A stretch of DNA of 64,000 bases from Roseivivax lentus (GTDB lineage: Bacteria; Pseudomonadota; Alphaproteobacteria; Rhodobacterales; Rhodobacteraceae): contig NZ_FTOQ01000016.1 of NCBI RefSeq assembly GCF_900156805.1, positions 1 through 64,000 of the forward strand, written 5' to 3'. The notes beneath the pieces are model-generated. The model had not been told where the DNA came from, made no database searches, and saw only the letters and a program-made list of their open reading frames with translations. The translations under genes and the position numbers were made by a program. This document shows positions 9,126-17,316 of this stretch, piece by piece. Numbering within the stretch: position 1 is the stretch's first letter; each line of letters starts with the position of its first letter.

Positions 9126-10064
9126 TTAGAGCATGGTCTGGTAAGAACTGGGCACATAGCGGAAACCCTCGCCACGCGTTTCCACATACCCAACCGCCGG
9201 AAACGGCATGTGGTAGCCGATGAACGGAAGCCGGTCCGTCGCAAGCATGTCGAGGACACGACGTCGCGTTGCAGCTGCAGCTGCTTTATCCCGGTCGAAG
9301 CGAACCTCCCAATCGGGATAAGCGAGCGACCAGACATAGTGGTTGGCAGTGTCAGCAATGAGCACCATCTGCTCGCCGCCGCTTTCGAGCATATAGATCA
9401 TATGACCCGGGGAATGGCCGAATGCCGCCATGCCGGTGATGCCCGAAGCAACAGAACCGCCATCGCCAATGAAGGACATTTTGTCGGCAAGAGGCCGGAC
9501 CTTGGCTTCGAAGGTGTCGTTGCCCGCTGATGCGGTGGCGTCGAACTCGATTTGACCGGTGACGTAGTTTGCGTTGGCAAAAGTCGGGGTCCCATCCTCT
9601 CCAGAGAGACCGCCGATGTGGTCGCCATGCATGTGGGTGATCACGACTGTATCGATATCGTCGGTCGAAAAGCCCGCGGCTTCAAGCGCTGCTCTGGTTC
9701 CTTCCGCGTTCAGACCGGCGTCGAATAGCACAACCTGCTCGCCAGTGTTGACGACAGTCGGGGTGAAGAAGAATTGCGTCTTGTCGTCGGGAATAAAGTT
9801 GTCGCGCGAAACTTGCGCAAACTCCTCTGCCGACACGTTCATGCCGAAAGTCTTCTGGGGCTCTTCCACGGTGCGCGTGCCCACCAGCAACGTAGAAACT
9901 TCGAAATCGCCGAGCTTGAAGGAGTATTTGTTCGCGTTCGGTGTCATCGCTTCGTGCCCAGCCGCAACCGCGGCGCTGGGGCGGGTGATGGCCGTAGCAG
10001 CAAACGGCAGGGCTGCGCCACCGGCAAGAGCGGCGCGTCGAGTCAAGTTCGGGGTAGTCGTCAT
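9126..10064 (-). CDS. Exported MBL-fold metallo-hydrolase (Tat-type signal)
   Basis: A 312-residue protein. I choose the ATG at 10064 because GGAGAGA precedes it. The N-terminus MTTTPNLTRRAALAGGAALP has a TRRAALAGG twin-arginine-like motif followed by a hydrophobic stretch and ATAITRPSAAVAA, suggesting Tat export. The metallo-beta-lactamase motif HMHGDHIGG is present, with further metal ligands in GHSPGHM, IADTANH and the late GYHMPFP. This is the dinuclear zinc hydrolase fold; the substrate (lactone, thioester or other) cannot be told. A terminator follows. The HTH regulator upstream on the same strand may control it. Confidence 0.85.
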   Translation of the reverse strand: MTTTPNLTRRAALAGGAALPFAATAITRPSAAVAAGHEAMTPNANKYSFKLGDFEVSTLLVGTRTVEEPQKTFGMNVSAEEFAQVSRDNFIPDDKTQFFFTPTVVNTGEQVVLFDAGLNAEGTRAALEAAGFSTDDIDTVVITHMHGDHIGGLSGEDGTPTFANANYVTGQIEFDATASAGNDTFEAKVRPLADKMSFIGDGGSVASGITGMAAFGHSPGHMIYMLESGGEQMVLIADTANHYVWSLAYPDWEVRFDRDKAAAAATRRRVLDMLATDRLPFIGYHMPFPAVGYVETRGEGFRYVPSSYQTML

Positions 10065-10408
10065 CGCGGGTCTCTCCACAAGAAATGATTTTGAAAACTA
10101 GGCGGGAAGAAAACGTAATCCAGTTGCGCGCATAAGCTGTGTGGAAACGCTGATAAGTCGTTCGATCCATCGCGAAAGCCGACAATCATGATCCGTGAAA
10201 AAGGCCCGAAACTCGTCGCCTTAGGCAAGGGCCACCACGTGTTGGTCGATGGCCTGTGCCCCTCGGCGTGCCGCGCTCAGTGCCATTGGTGCCATAGGGA
10301 CGGAGGTCGCGAAGTTCGCCTAGAAGCTTTGTGTGGCGCGCTCTAAGCCGCTCAGCCCAGAAGCTTCGAAGGGCGCGTCGATGCCGATCGTCGCGCCCCT
10401 CAACATGC

Positions 10409-10825
10409 TCAGATATCGTCGAGCAGCGTTTCCATCTCGGGATCATACCCGGCCATCAATCGATCGAGCATGTCGGCATACGTCCGCCGTTCTGTCGCAC
10501 AAATCGCCTTGAAGCGCTCCATCACAGGCGCCGGTCCCTTCACGTTGATCTGGATTTCGGGAAAGGCTCGGCTCGCACCAGAAATCACGTTCCATGTCTC
10601 TGGCATGTATTCCGTCATGGCCGTGCTGATCAGCAGCTTCTCATCGATGCCGAGCGCGCGGGCGAGGGCAGAGGCCCGTTCAATCGGCAGGCGCATCTCT
10701 CCTGAGCGCAGCATGGAGATGACGTTGCCGCGGGGAAAGCGGACCTCCTCTGCGATCTCTCGTTGTGTCTTGCCGGAAGCGTCAATGGCGTCTGCGATCA
10801 GGCGGGCGGTGGGGCTGTGGTTCAT
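10409..10825 (-). CDS. XRE-type HTH transcriptional regulator
   Basis: A 138-residue protein started at MNHSPTARLIADAID because AGAGG lies just upstream. Residues 5-60 form a helix-turn-helix (GKTQREIAEEVRFPRGNVIS). The C-terminal half (FKAICATERRTYADMLDRL) is helical, and decayed copies of it exist at 7457-7640 and 8056-8190. A TATAAT-like hexamer lies about 30 bp upstream of the start on the minus strand. The target is unknown; the same-strand MBL gene beyond a 345-bp gap is a candidate. That gap (10065-10408) contains no other gene I can support. Confidence 0.75.
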   Translation of the reverse strand: MNHSPTARLIADAIDASGKTQREIAEEVRFPRGNVISMLRSGEMRLPIERASALARALGIDEKLLISTAMTEYMPETWNVISGASRAFPEIQINVKGPAPVMERFKAICATERRTYADMLDRLMAGYDPEMETLLDDI

Positions 10826-11304
10826 GTCGATCCTCTGCATCTTTTGTGTTGATGCTTGATTATATGAGGATCGGGATCGATATTTTGGGGCGGAGCCGTG
10901 AAGCACAAAGTCCTAGGCTCAGGACCCATTGATCTGAGCCGAAGGGCATGATTCACCGCACGAAAACAGAGCGGTGATATGTCTGATTTCTTCTGGCTGA
11001 GCGATGCGCAGATGGCGCGTATGGAGCCCTACTTCCCGAAGTCCCATGGCAAGCCGCGCGTTGATGATCGGCGCGTGTTAAGTGGGATTATCTTCATAAA
11101 TCGTAACGGCTTGCGGTGGCGCGATGCTCCTGCCGCATACGGCCCCTACAAGACGCTCTACAATCGTTGGAAGCGGTGGAGCGACAAGGGCATCTTCGCG
11201 AAGATGATGGCGGGACTGGTTGCCGAACACGGCGAGAAGAAGACCGTGATGATCGACGCCACCTACCTGAAGGCCCACCGCACGGCGTCCAGTCTGGGCG
11301 TCAA

Positions 11305-12657
11305 AACGTATGGCCCGCCCCGGTTGCAAGCGACGATTGGGTGACGGCGTAATCAGTCTGCACAAACGTATCCGGCATGTCGGCATGATTGCCGCCGCCA
11401 AGATGGAGATCCGCGCGTCCTGATCCTCATAAAGGGGTCGGCTTCTGAGAGCCATTTTTCGCCGGAGGTTTTCGGGACGCCGATCGACTGTCAGGCCATC
11501 TTCCTTTCACCACTCGCAGTTCATCACGTCGGGAGCTGTCCGGGCCCGACGCGTGTTCTTCAGATCGTCGCTCGCGGCGCTGAGTTGTAGGTCTGTCCGT
11601 GGCGCAGGAGCGCCCAGACAGTACGGGCCATCTTCGCGGCCAATGCCACGACCGCGACATTCGGATGCGCGCGGGCGAGAAGCCCACGCAGCCAGGCTCC
11701 AACTGCCGTGTCGCTTTTGGCCAGCGACGGCATGGCCGATCGCGCACCCTGAATCAGCATCTTGCGAAGATATCGACTTCCACGCTTCGTGATCCCCAAA
11801 AGTTTCGGTCTGCCCCCAGTGGAAGCCTGGCGGGGCACCAGACCCAACCAGGCAGCGAGGTCGCGTCCCTTGTCAAAAGTTGCTGCGTCACCGACTGCGG
11901 CGACCAATGCGGTGGCGTTCAGCGCACCGATGCCAGGAATGCTTGTCAGTCGGCGCGCCCGATCGTCGGTTCGGGCCATCGCTGCGAACTCGGCGTCGAA
12001 GGCGCCAATGCGACGATCCAGCTCCTCCCAACGCGCCCGCATATCTCCCAGCAGGAACACCATGCGCGGGCTTAGCGAGCCTGCTTCACAATTCAGCAGC
12101 TCGGCGAGTAGGAGGCGTAGCCGGGCATGGCTTTGCGCCACTACGTGACCACGCTCCAGCAGAAGACTCCTGATCTGGTTGGTCAGGGAGGTGCGATCGC
12201 CGACCAAACGGTCGCGCACCCGATGAAGCGTCTGTACGTCAAGTTGCTCTTCGCTCTTGAGTTCGACAAAGCGCATGGTCGGCCGGGTCGCCGCCTCTGC
12301 GATCGCTTCAGCATCGCGGTCATCGTTCTTCTGCGCTTTGACATAAGGTCGCACATACTCCGGCGACATCAATCGAACCTCATGCCCCAGCTCCGCCAGC
12401 GCCCGGCCCATGTGATGGGCTCCGCAGCACGCTTCCATCGCCATGGTGCATGGACGCAGCTTTGCGGCAAACGCGATCACCCCGTCGCGTCGCATCCGCC
12501 GCCGCACGATTACCGCACCGTTCGCGTCAAGGCCGACGATGCTGCAGCTGTTCTTGCCCAGGTCGATGCCGAGGATCACTATACTCATGGTTCGCTCCTT
12601 CCTCTCTTGAACACCGACACCCTACACGGGCGCCGGCAGGAGGGGCGGGCCATCCAT
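11305..12657 (-). mobile_element. IS110-family insertion sequence
   Basis: The segment between the two halves of the IS5 transposase. It has one transposase gene on the minus strand (11560-12588), about 255 bp of non-coding DNA downstream of it (11305-11559) and about 70 bp upstream. IS110-family elements lack classical inverted repeats and encode a bridge RNA in a non-coding end; the long 3' end is the place to look here. Boundaries are inferred from where the IS5 reading frame breaks and may be off by a few bases. Confidence 0.8.
11560..12588 (-). CDS. IS110-family transposase (DEDD recombinase)
   Basis: A 342-residue protein. The N-terminal RuvC-like DEDD domain starts MSIVILGIDLGKNSCSIVGL (first Asp in GIDLGK), with MAMEACCGAHH (Glu) and AQKNDDRDAEAIAEAA (Asp pair). 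The C-terminal Transposase_20 region has LTSIPGIGALNATALVAAVG and the serine region WLGLVPRQASTGGRPKLLGI. The length is normal, with no frameshift, so it may be active. It catalyses cut-out and site-specific insertion directed by a bridge RNA in characterised relatives. Confidence 0.95.
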   Translation of the reverse strand: MSIVILGIDLGKNSCSIVGLDANGAVIVRRRMRRDGVIAFAAKLRPCTMAMEACCGAHHMGRALAELGHEVRLMSPEYVRPYVKAQKNDDRDAEAIAEAATRPTMRFVELKSEEQLDVQTLHRVRDRLVGDRTSLTNQIRSLLLERGHVVAQSHARLRLLLAELLNCEAGSLSPRMVFLLGDMRARWEELDRRIGAFDAEFAAMARTDDRARRLTSIPGIGALNATALVAAVGDAATFDKGRDLAAWLGLVPRQASTGGRPKLLGITKRGSRYLRKMLIQGARSAMPSLAKSDTAVGAWLRGLLARAHPNVAVVALAAKMARTVWALLRHGQTYNSAPRATI

Positions 12658-13133
12658 AAAGGGGGGCGCGGTCGTCTGATCGGACGCACCAAGGGCGGCA
12701 TGAATACGAAATTGCACGCCATCTGCGACAGCCAGGGACGCCCTCTCAACCTGTTCGTAACGGCAGGACAGGTCAGCGACTACATCGGTGCGCGCGCGCT
12801 TTGCGACAGTCTGCCGGATGTCGACTGGCTCCTCGGCGATCGCGGCTACGACGCCGATTGGTTTCGGGAAGCATTGCAAGACAAGGGGATACGCGCCTGC
12901 ATCCCCGGCCGGAAACAACGAAAGACGTCGGTGAAATACGACAAGCGCCGATACAAGCGGCGCAATCGCATCGAAATCATGTTCGGCAGGCTCAAGGACT
13001 GGCGGCGGGTGGCAACGCGATACGACAGGTGCCCCAAGGTCTTCCTCTCGGCCATCGCTCTCGCCGCTATCGTCATCTACTGGCTATGAGTCCTGAGCCT
13101 AACTGTCGCAATCGAAGCCTTTTATGGTCCGGT

Positions 13134-15029
13134 TTAATTCGGGTCATATCGCTCTAGCGTGAAAAGTGTCGTATCTACGGCCGCGTTGGCGACAGGATCA
13201 GACGCGTCTGCAACGCCTGATAAAAATTCAAATGTATTCTCCGCCGCGCCAAAGAGGTTTCCAGCCGTATACACAGAGTGCAAGACGTGGCGCGGACCGT
13301 CGATACATGCTACGACCCAGCTGGCCTTATGATCTGATGGCGCAATGGCACGATAGCCTTTCACAAACCTTTCGTCGAAGAGAAAGCAATCGTAGCGAAA
13401 ACCAGCTGCAATTTGCTCTACGCCGAGAGACAAGGAATTCGCGCCTGGCCAGGGCTGACTGGGGTCATATGTCAATGGGCGACTAGGTTCATGTTCTTTG
13501 GTGGCAGCAACTATGGCGTAAATCGGCCGACCCTTTCCTTGACCTTGTGTCGTCTTGCCACTATAAACCAGCTTCCATAAGAGACCCTTCGCCTCCGGGT
13601 CAGCATTATCGCGCCTTGGTGCGAAGAGAGGCGCATTCCCTTTCAAATTCTGTGTTATCTCAACTTCTTGATACGGAATGTGAACGTTAGCAACCTCGTC
13701 AGACGGAAATCGGACGACTTTTTTGTAGTCGAGGTCATCTGAATTGATGAAATCACGATCTTTCGACTTCTTTTTCCAGCTAAGTGCGCGTCCATCGGAG
13801 CGAAGAATTTTAAATCTTCCGTTCTCCATGACTGGCAATGGTTCATCAAGCGGTGGCTCATATGAACCCCATGATTCACGACGATACCTTTGCCAGATTG
13901 TTTCGACTTCAGCGGATAATTCTGGCTGCTGATCTTTTAACAGATCCAAGAGGCGGACCACACCTTCACGTTCGATCACGATCCAATTGTTCGGATCTTT
14001 ATTTGTGGGCAGCCATGCAGGAACATTGTTAACGTATGACACGTCGCCGCCGCTGACTTTGAAGTCAACCGTCTCAGAAGAATGATCTTCTTCCGAACCT
14101 GCCTCCGTAGACTCGCTATTAAAAATCTCACCACCGGCCTCAAGCGACCGAACCTTGCCAGCTACTTTTGCGGAAAACTCATCCTCAGCTTTCGAGATAG
14201 ATTTTTGAGCCGATAGAGTTGTACGACTCGAAAAAGCGATCGTACCACCGAGAAGTACGCGTTTTGGGACCGTGTGCCCGTATAATTCAAAAACTTCTTT
14301 CAAGGCTGTGATTTTATCTTCGTTTCGACGGCGCATAAGGGCGGAGCGAACCGCATCGATGAATGCGGGAGACAAAAGAGTACATCGCTCCAGATCGACC
14401 CAACAATATGGCACGCGGTAGCGCGCAACCATGTACACGATCTTGCCAGCAACGCTCGATCCGCTGCTGTCGGACGACTTTTGCCGGGCAGCAGCGCTGA
14501 CCCATGGTGTGCCGACATGCGCGCCGATCTCTGAGGCTCCGGCCATCGCGATGTCACGGCCTTGTTTTGTTTCGTGAGCCTCAGTCCTTGATGTGGATGG
14601 CTCGGCTGTTGTTACAAAACTGTCCGATTTCGTTTTCTTCCACATCAACGGATAGGCGCGCGACATTGATACCGACCCGAATCCGAGCAAAGCGTTCATA
14701 TCGACGCCACGAAGCATCTCTGAGCTTCGAGCAATAATAAGCCAGTCTTCTAACTTCAGGTTGTGAGGATGCGGAGCGCGCTCTCCATCGGGGATGGCAA
14801 CGCCTTCTTTCGGGAGGGCAAAGGAAACGCCATCGTACTCAATGGTGGGAATGGAAACATCAATTGGATGCCCTTCGGGCAGCATATCATCAAGTGATTT
14901 ATGCTCGACTGGTCCGGCAAATTCAGGAGTTCTTTTCGGATCTGTCTTGTGTTCGATCTCTGCAAGTTTGGCCTGAGCCTCTGCAGCAACATTTTTGATC
15001 TTGGAGGCCACCTTGTCAATTTCTGTCAT
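13134..15029 (-). CDS. Probable MACPF (perforin-fold) domain protein
   Basis: A 631-residue protein with AAGGAG before the ATG and no signal peptide. Residues 250-262 read YGHTVPKRVLLGG, close to the MACPF signature (aromatic-Gly-x-x-x-x(n)-Gly-Gly). Residues 323-360 (FKVSGGD, then NNWIVIEREGVVRLLDLL) match the usual MACPF end, a GGD followed by W-x-x-I and a Leu-rich stretch. Ser/Thr-rich stretches on either side of the signature could be the membrane-inserting helix clusters. The last 230 residues are an unrecognised C-terminal domain. MACPF proteins oligomerise into pores; here the target is unknown. It is the second gene of an operon with the helical protein upstream (12-bp gap). AT-rich and flanked by IS sequences, it looks acquired. 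Confidence 0.65.
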   Translation of the reverse strand: MTEIDKVASKIKNVAAEAQAKLAEIEHKTDPKRTPEFAGPVEHKSLDDMLPEGHPIDVSIPTIEYDGVSFALPKEGVAIPDGERAPHPHNLKLEDWLIIARSSEMLRGVDMNALLGFGSVSMSRAYPLMWKKTKSDSFVTTAEPSTSRTEAHETKQGRDIAMAGASEIGAHVGTPWVSAAARQKSSDSSGSSVAGKIVYMVARYRVPYCWVDLERCTLLSPAFIDAVRSALMRRRNEDKITALKEVFELYGHTVPKRVLLGGTIAFSSRTTLSAQKSISKAEDEFSAKVAGKVRSLEAGGEIFNSESTEAGSEEDHSSETVDFKVSGGDVSYVNNVPAWLPTNKDPNNWIVIEREGVVRLLDLLKDQQPELSAEVETIWQRYRRESWGSYEPPLDEPLPVMENGRFKILRSDGRALSWKKKSKDRDFINSDDLDYKKVVRFPSDEVANVHIPYQEVEITQNLKGNAPLFAPRRDNADPEAKGLLWKLVYSGKTTQGQGKGRPIYAIVAATKEHEPSRPLTYDPSQPWPGANSLSLGVEQIAAGFRYDCFLFDERFVKGYRAIAPSDHKASWVVACIDGPRHVLHSVYTAGNLFGAAENTFEFLSGVADASDPVANAAVDTTLFTLERYDPN

Positions 15030-15041
15030 CTATTCACTCCT

Positions 15042-15749
15042 TCAAGAAAGATCGGGGTCGAGTTCGATAAGCTCGTTCGATATCAATGATAAGCTATGCT
15101 CGAGTGTCGTCGTAATATTATTCATGCTCATCATGTAGTAATCGAACCATTCAGCCATTTCTAATATGAGTTGCCCGACGCCAAGCTGTGCCTCCAGTAA
15201 TTCTTTCGCATGCCCAGGTTTGGGATTTATATGTCTGAGGTCGGAAAACAAGTATCCCCCAGCCTGAGAGAGGAAGCTACGCAACGCATCTGCAAAACTC
15301 TTGCCTGAAAGTTCAATTTCATAAAGCTGGTTCTTTTTAACATAATTATCAACACGGGCTGCCAACGTATCACTTACAATTGAGCGGAAGCGATAAAAGT
15401 GGGCAATGCAGGCTGCTTCTTGATTGCGAAATTCAGTCAGGCGATCTTGAAATCCACTTGTGCGGTGGTATTCCGTTGTTTTTGTTTTGTATTTTGACAT
15501 CTCTTCTAGAATTTTATCAATATTTTTGGATACCAAAAATGCTTGATCGACAACCGCTTTCGTGCTCCTTCGAAAGGCTTGGGCGACTTTAATAGATGTG
15601 ACAATGTACCTCTCGAAATCTGGGTATGAACCAATTGGCATATTGGTAACGCTTGAAAGTTCTGAGTATTCAGACAGCTTTTTGTCTAGTTTTCTCCAGT
15701 CAGATAGCCATTCATCTGGCTTGTCCCAGTCACTGAAATCAAATCCCAT
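15042..15749 (-). CDS. Helical protein of unknown function, operon partner of the MACPF protein
   Basis: A 235-residue, charged, almost entirely alpha-helical protein. It has long heptad-like stretches (STKAVVDQAFLVSKNIDKIL; LGVGQLILEMAEWFDYYMMS) and no signal peptide or clear membrane anchor. It ends 12 bp before the start of the MACPF gene on the same strand, so the two are very likely cotranscribed, this gene first. The association suggests a chaperone, immunity factor, co-toxin or regulator for the pore-forming protein, but nothing in the sequence decides between these. I do not recognise the family. Confidence 0.6.
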   Translation of the reverse strand: MGFDFSDWDKPDEWLSDWRKLDKKLSEYSELSSVTNMPIGSYPDFERYIVTSIKVAQAFRRSTKAVVDQAFLVSKNIDKILEEMSKYKTKTTEYHRTSGFQDRLTEFRNQEAACIAHFYRFRSIVSDTLAARVDNYVKKNQLYEIELSGKSFADALRSFLSQAGGYLFSDLRHINPKPGHAKELLEAQLGVGQLILEMAEWFDYYMMSMNNITTTLEHSLSLISNELIELDPDLS

Positions 15750-15928
15750 ATCATCGCCTTAGATTAATGCTGTCGTTCCGGAGTGTCCCAGTCTTCACAG
15801 GTCTTCGTCTGGGGAGCTATCTGCCTGTACGGTTGCCGGAAACGCGTTTGAAATCAAGTATTCGATGGGCGTTGATGATGTGACCGTCCCCCCGACGGCA
15901 TCGGTGTGCCAAGGTGGGTCTGCGATGA

Positions 15929-16348
15929 TCCACAAAGGAGAACGACGTCGCGCGGCGGCTGATGACGGTGCCCGGTATCGGCCCGCTGATCGCGACGGCC
16001 ATAGCGACCCTTGCGCCGCCGCCCGAGACCTTCCGCAAGGCCCGGGATTTTGCTGCTTGGCTCGGCCTCACGCCCCGCCAGCATTCGACGGGCGGCAAAC
16101 AAAGGCTCGGGGCCACGACGAAGATGGGCGAGCGATCACTGAGGCGTCTGCTGATCATTGGCACTAACAGCGTCATCATCAAACGGCACGTCCATGCCGC
16201 AGCCAGACCAGGCTCGTGGCTGGCCGGGATGCTGACGCGCAAGCCGCCAATGCTGGTGCGGGTGGCGCTGGCGAACAAGATGGCGCGCATCGTCTGGGCC
16301 CTGATGGCCCGCGGTGGCGTTTACCAATCTCCGGCTGCGGCGGCATAA
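15929..16348 (+). pseudogene. IS110-family transposase, C-terminal fragment
   Basis: Reads NDVARRLMTVPGIGPLIATA, then AAWLGLTPRQHSTGGKQRL, and ends RGGVYQSPAAAA: the C-terminal (Transposase_20) half of an IS110-type transposase. The frame is closed by a stop just upstream, and the DEDD domain is missing. It is not a copy of the 11560 transposase. The non-coding DNA following it (to about 16540) looks like the trailing end of such an element. Confidence 0.85.
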
Positions 16349-16540
16349 GCCCGCTGTAGGTCGCGAGGGCGTCGGAGCGGAAGAGGGCAAGGAGAAGTTT
16401 GGCGCAACGATCGTGAGACGGGATCAGAGGAACCAGCCTGCAACAAAGTGCCCCCGAGCACGCGGCGTTGATTTGGAGCCTGATCCGCGAACAGCATACG
16501 GGCCCGCGGCATCTGTGAGGTAGCATCATGAGGCCGGACA

Positions 16541-17066
16541 TATGTCAGCACCCGACAACGCGTCAGAAAATGCTTCAAAATCCCGCTTGCGCTTGGGGCG
16601 GTTACATATGTTGCATATCTTTCTCGGTGACGTCCCAGGGCGCGGCGTAGCTTTCGGTGGCCATCGGGTTTCCTCGCGACCTTTCTAGCGAATTTTCTTG
16701 CGTGGGATATGGACGCTTTCGGACTGAAAGCGATGAAGCCGCCTGTCGATCTGGAGTCGGTTCTGTTCAGGTTCTTCTGGAGTTCACGGCTGGCGAACGA
16801 TGCCGGTGGCGCTTGGATCAGGTCGATCGTGATCGAGACCTGTCGGCGCCTACAGTCCCAAGCGGAAGGAAAGCTATCCGTCGAAAACCTCATCGGTTAT
16901 CATTCCGGGGCTTAGTTTTTTCAAACCTCTAAGACGCGCAAACAGCCGTTTTGTGGGCTGTCCGACATACGTGGTCGGCGCAGCGAACGACCGCTCTGGA
17001 CCGTTCAAATCTGCTTGCCATTACGTGGCTCAGAGCATTCCAAGAGGTTCTCGATCTACGAAAAAG
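16541..17066. other. Interval without a recognisable gene, ending at attL
   Basis: About 525 bp between the IS110 fragment and the integrated satellite. Short overlapping frames on both strands (for example 16709-16915 plus) show no motif. Probably decayed accessory DNA that lay beside the tRNA-Phe gene before the satellite integrated. Confidence 0.45.
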
Positions 17067-17083
17067 TGGTGCCCGGGGGCGGA
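17067..17083 (+). other. attL, left attachment site
   Basis: tggtgcccgggggcgga here is identical to 29686-29702, the 3' end (including CCA) of the tRNA-Phe gene. Flanking bases on both sides differ, so the shared core is exactly 17 bp. Confidence 0.92.
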
Positions 17084-17225
17084 GTGCATAAAATTATATG
17101 AATCAATGACTTATGGAAAAGTGGGGCGCTAAATCTTCCCATAGTTTCATTAGGTTTTTCAGGATTTTTGTCCCACCCGTTCGGCGCTTCACGGCCAACA
17201 GAATCCAATCCTTCGGAATCAAAAA

Positions 17226-17251
17226 CCCCCACCGGCTGCGACCAGTGGGGG
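17226..17251 (+). promoter_or_regulatory. Hairpin in the leader of the replication gene
   Basis: cccccac (17226-17232) pairs with gtggggg (17245-17251) across a 12-nt loop, 65 bp before the primase start. No T-run follows, so it is not a clear terminator; it may be a protein- or RNA-level control element. Nothing else is recognised in 17084-17316. Confidence 0.4.
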
Positions 17252-17316
17252 CCATGAAAACCGACTAGCGGGACCGGCTAAGTCCCCGTGTCGCGGCACC
17301 GAAAGAGGAAGATACG

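Larger units (their letters stand above)
10979..13089 (+). pseudogene. IS5-family transposase, split by IS110
   Basis: The N-terminal half (10979 to about 11305) runs from MSDFFWLSDAQMARMEPYF to KAHRTASSLGVK and includes the first catalytic Asp in MIDATYLKAHR. The C-terminal half (about 12658-13089) resumes with GGRGRLIGRTKGGMNTKLHA, includes LLGDRGYDADW (second Asp region) and RRNRIEIMFGRLKDW (Glu region of the DDE triad), and ends IALAAIVIYWL. Joining the halves would restore a normal-length transposase of roughly 250 residues. Confidence 0.9.
10916..13099 (+). mobile_element. IS5-family element (IS427-like) interrupted by an IS110-family insertion
   Basis: Terminal inverted repeats ggctcaggac (10916-10925) and gtcctgagcc (13090-13099) are perfect complements and are flanked on both sides by TA, the target duplication expected for IS427-type elements. 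The transposase frame is broken near 11305 and resumes near 12658. The intervening 1.35 kb carries a minus-strand IS110 transposase. This is a nested insertion: the IS5 copy came first and is now inactive. Confidence 0.9.

Noticed and set aside
12127..13089. 320-codon plus-strand frame across the IS110/IS5 border
   Set aside because: Its first 175 codons are antisense to the IS110 transposase; only the last part is the IS5 transposase C-terminus.
16321..16932. Overlapping frames on both strands before attL
   Set aside because: No family motif or start signal; IS110 trailing DNA and decayed sequence explain the region better.
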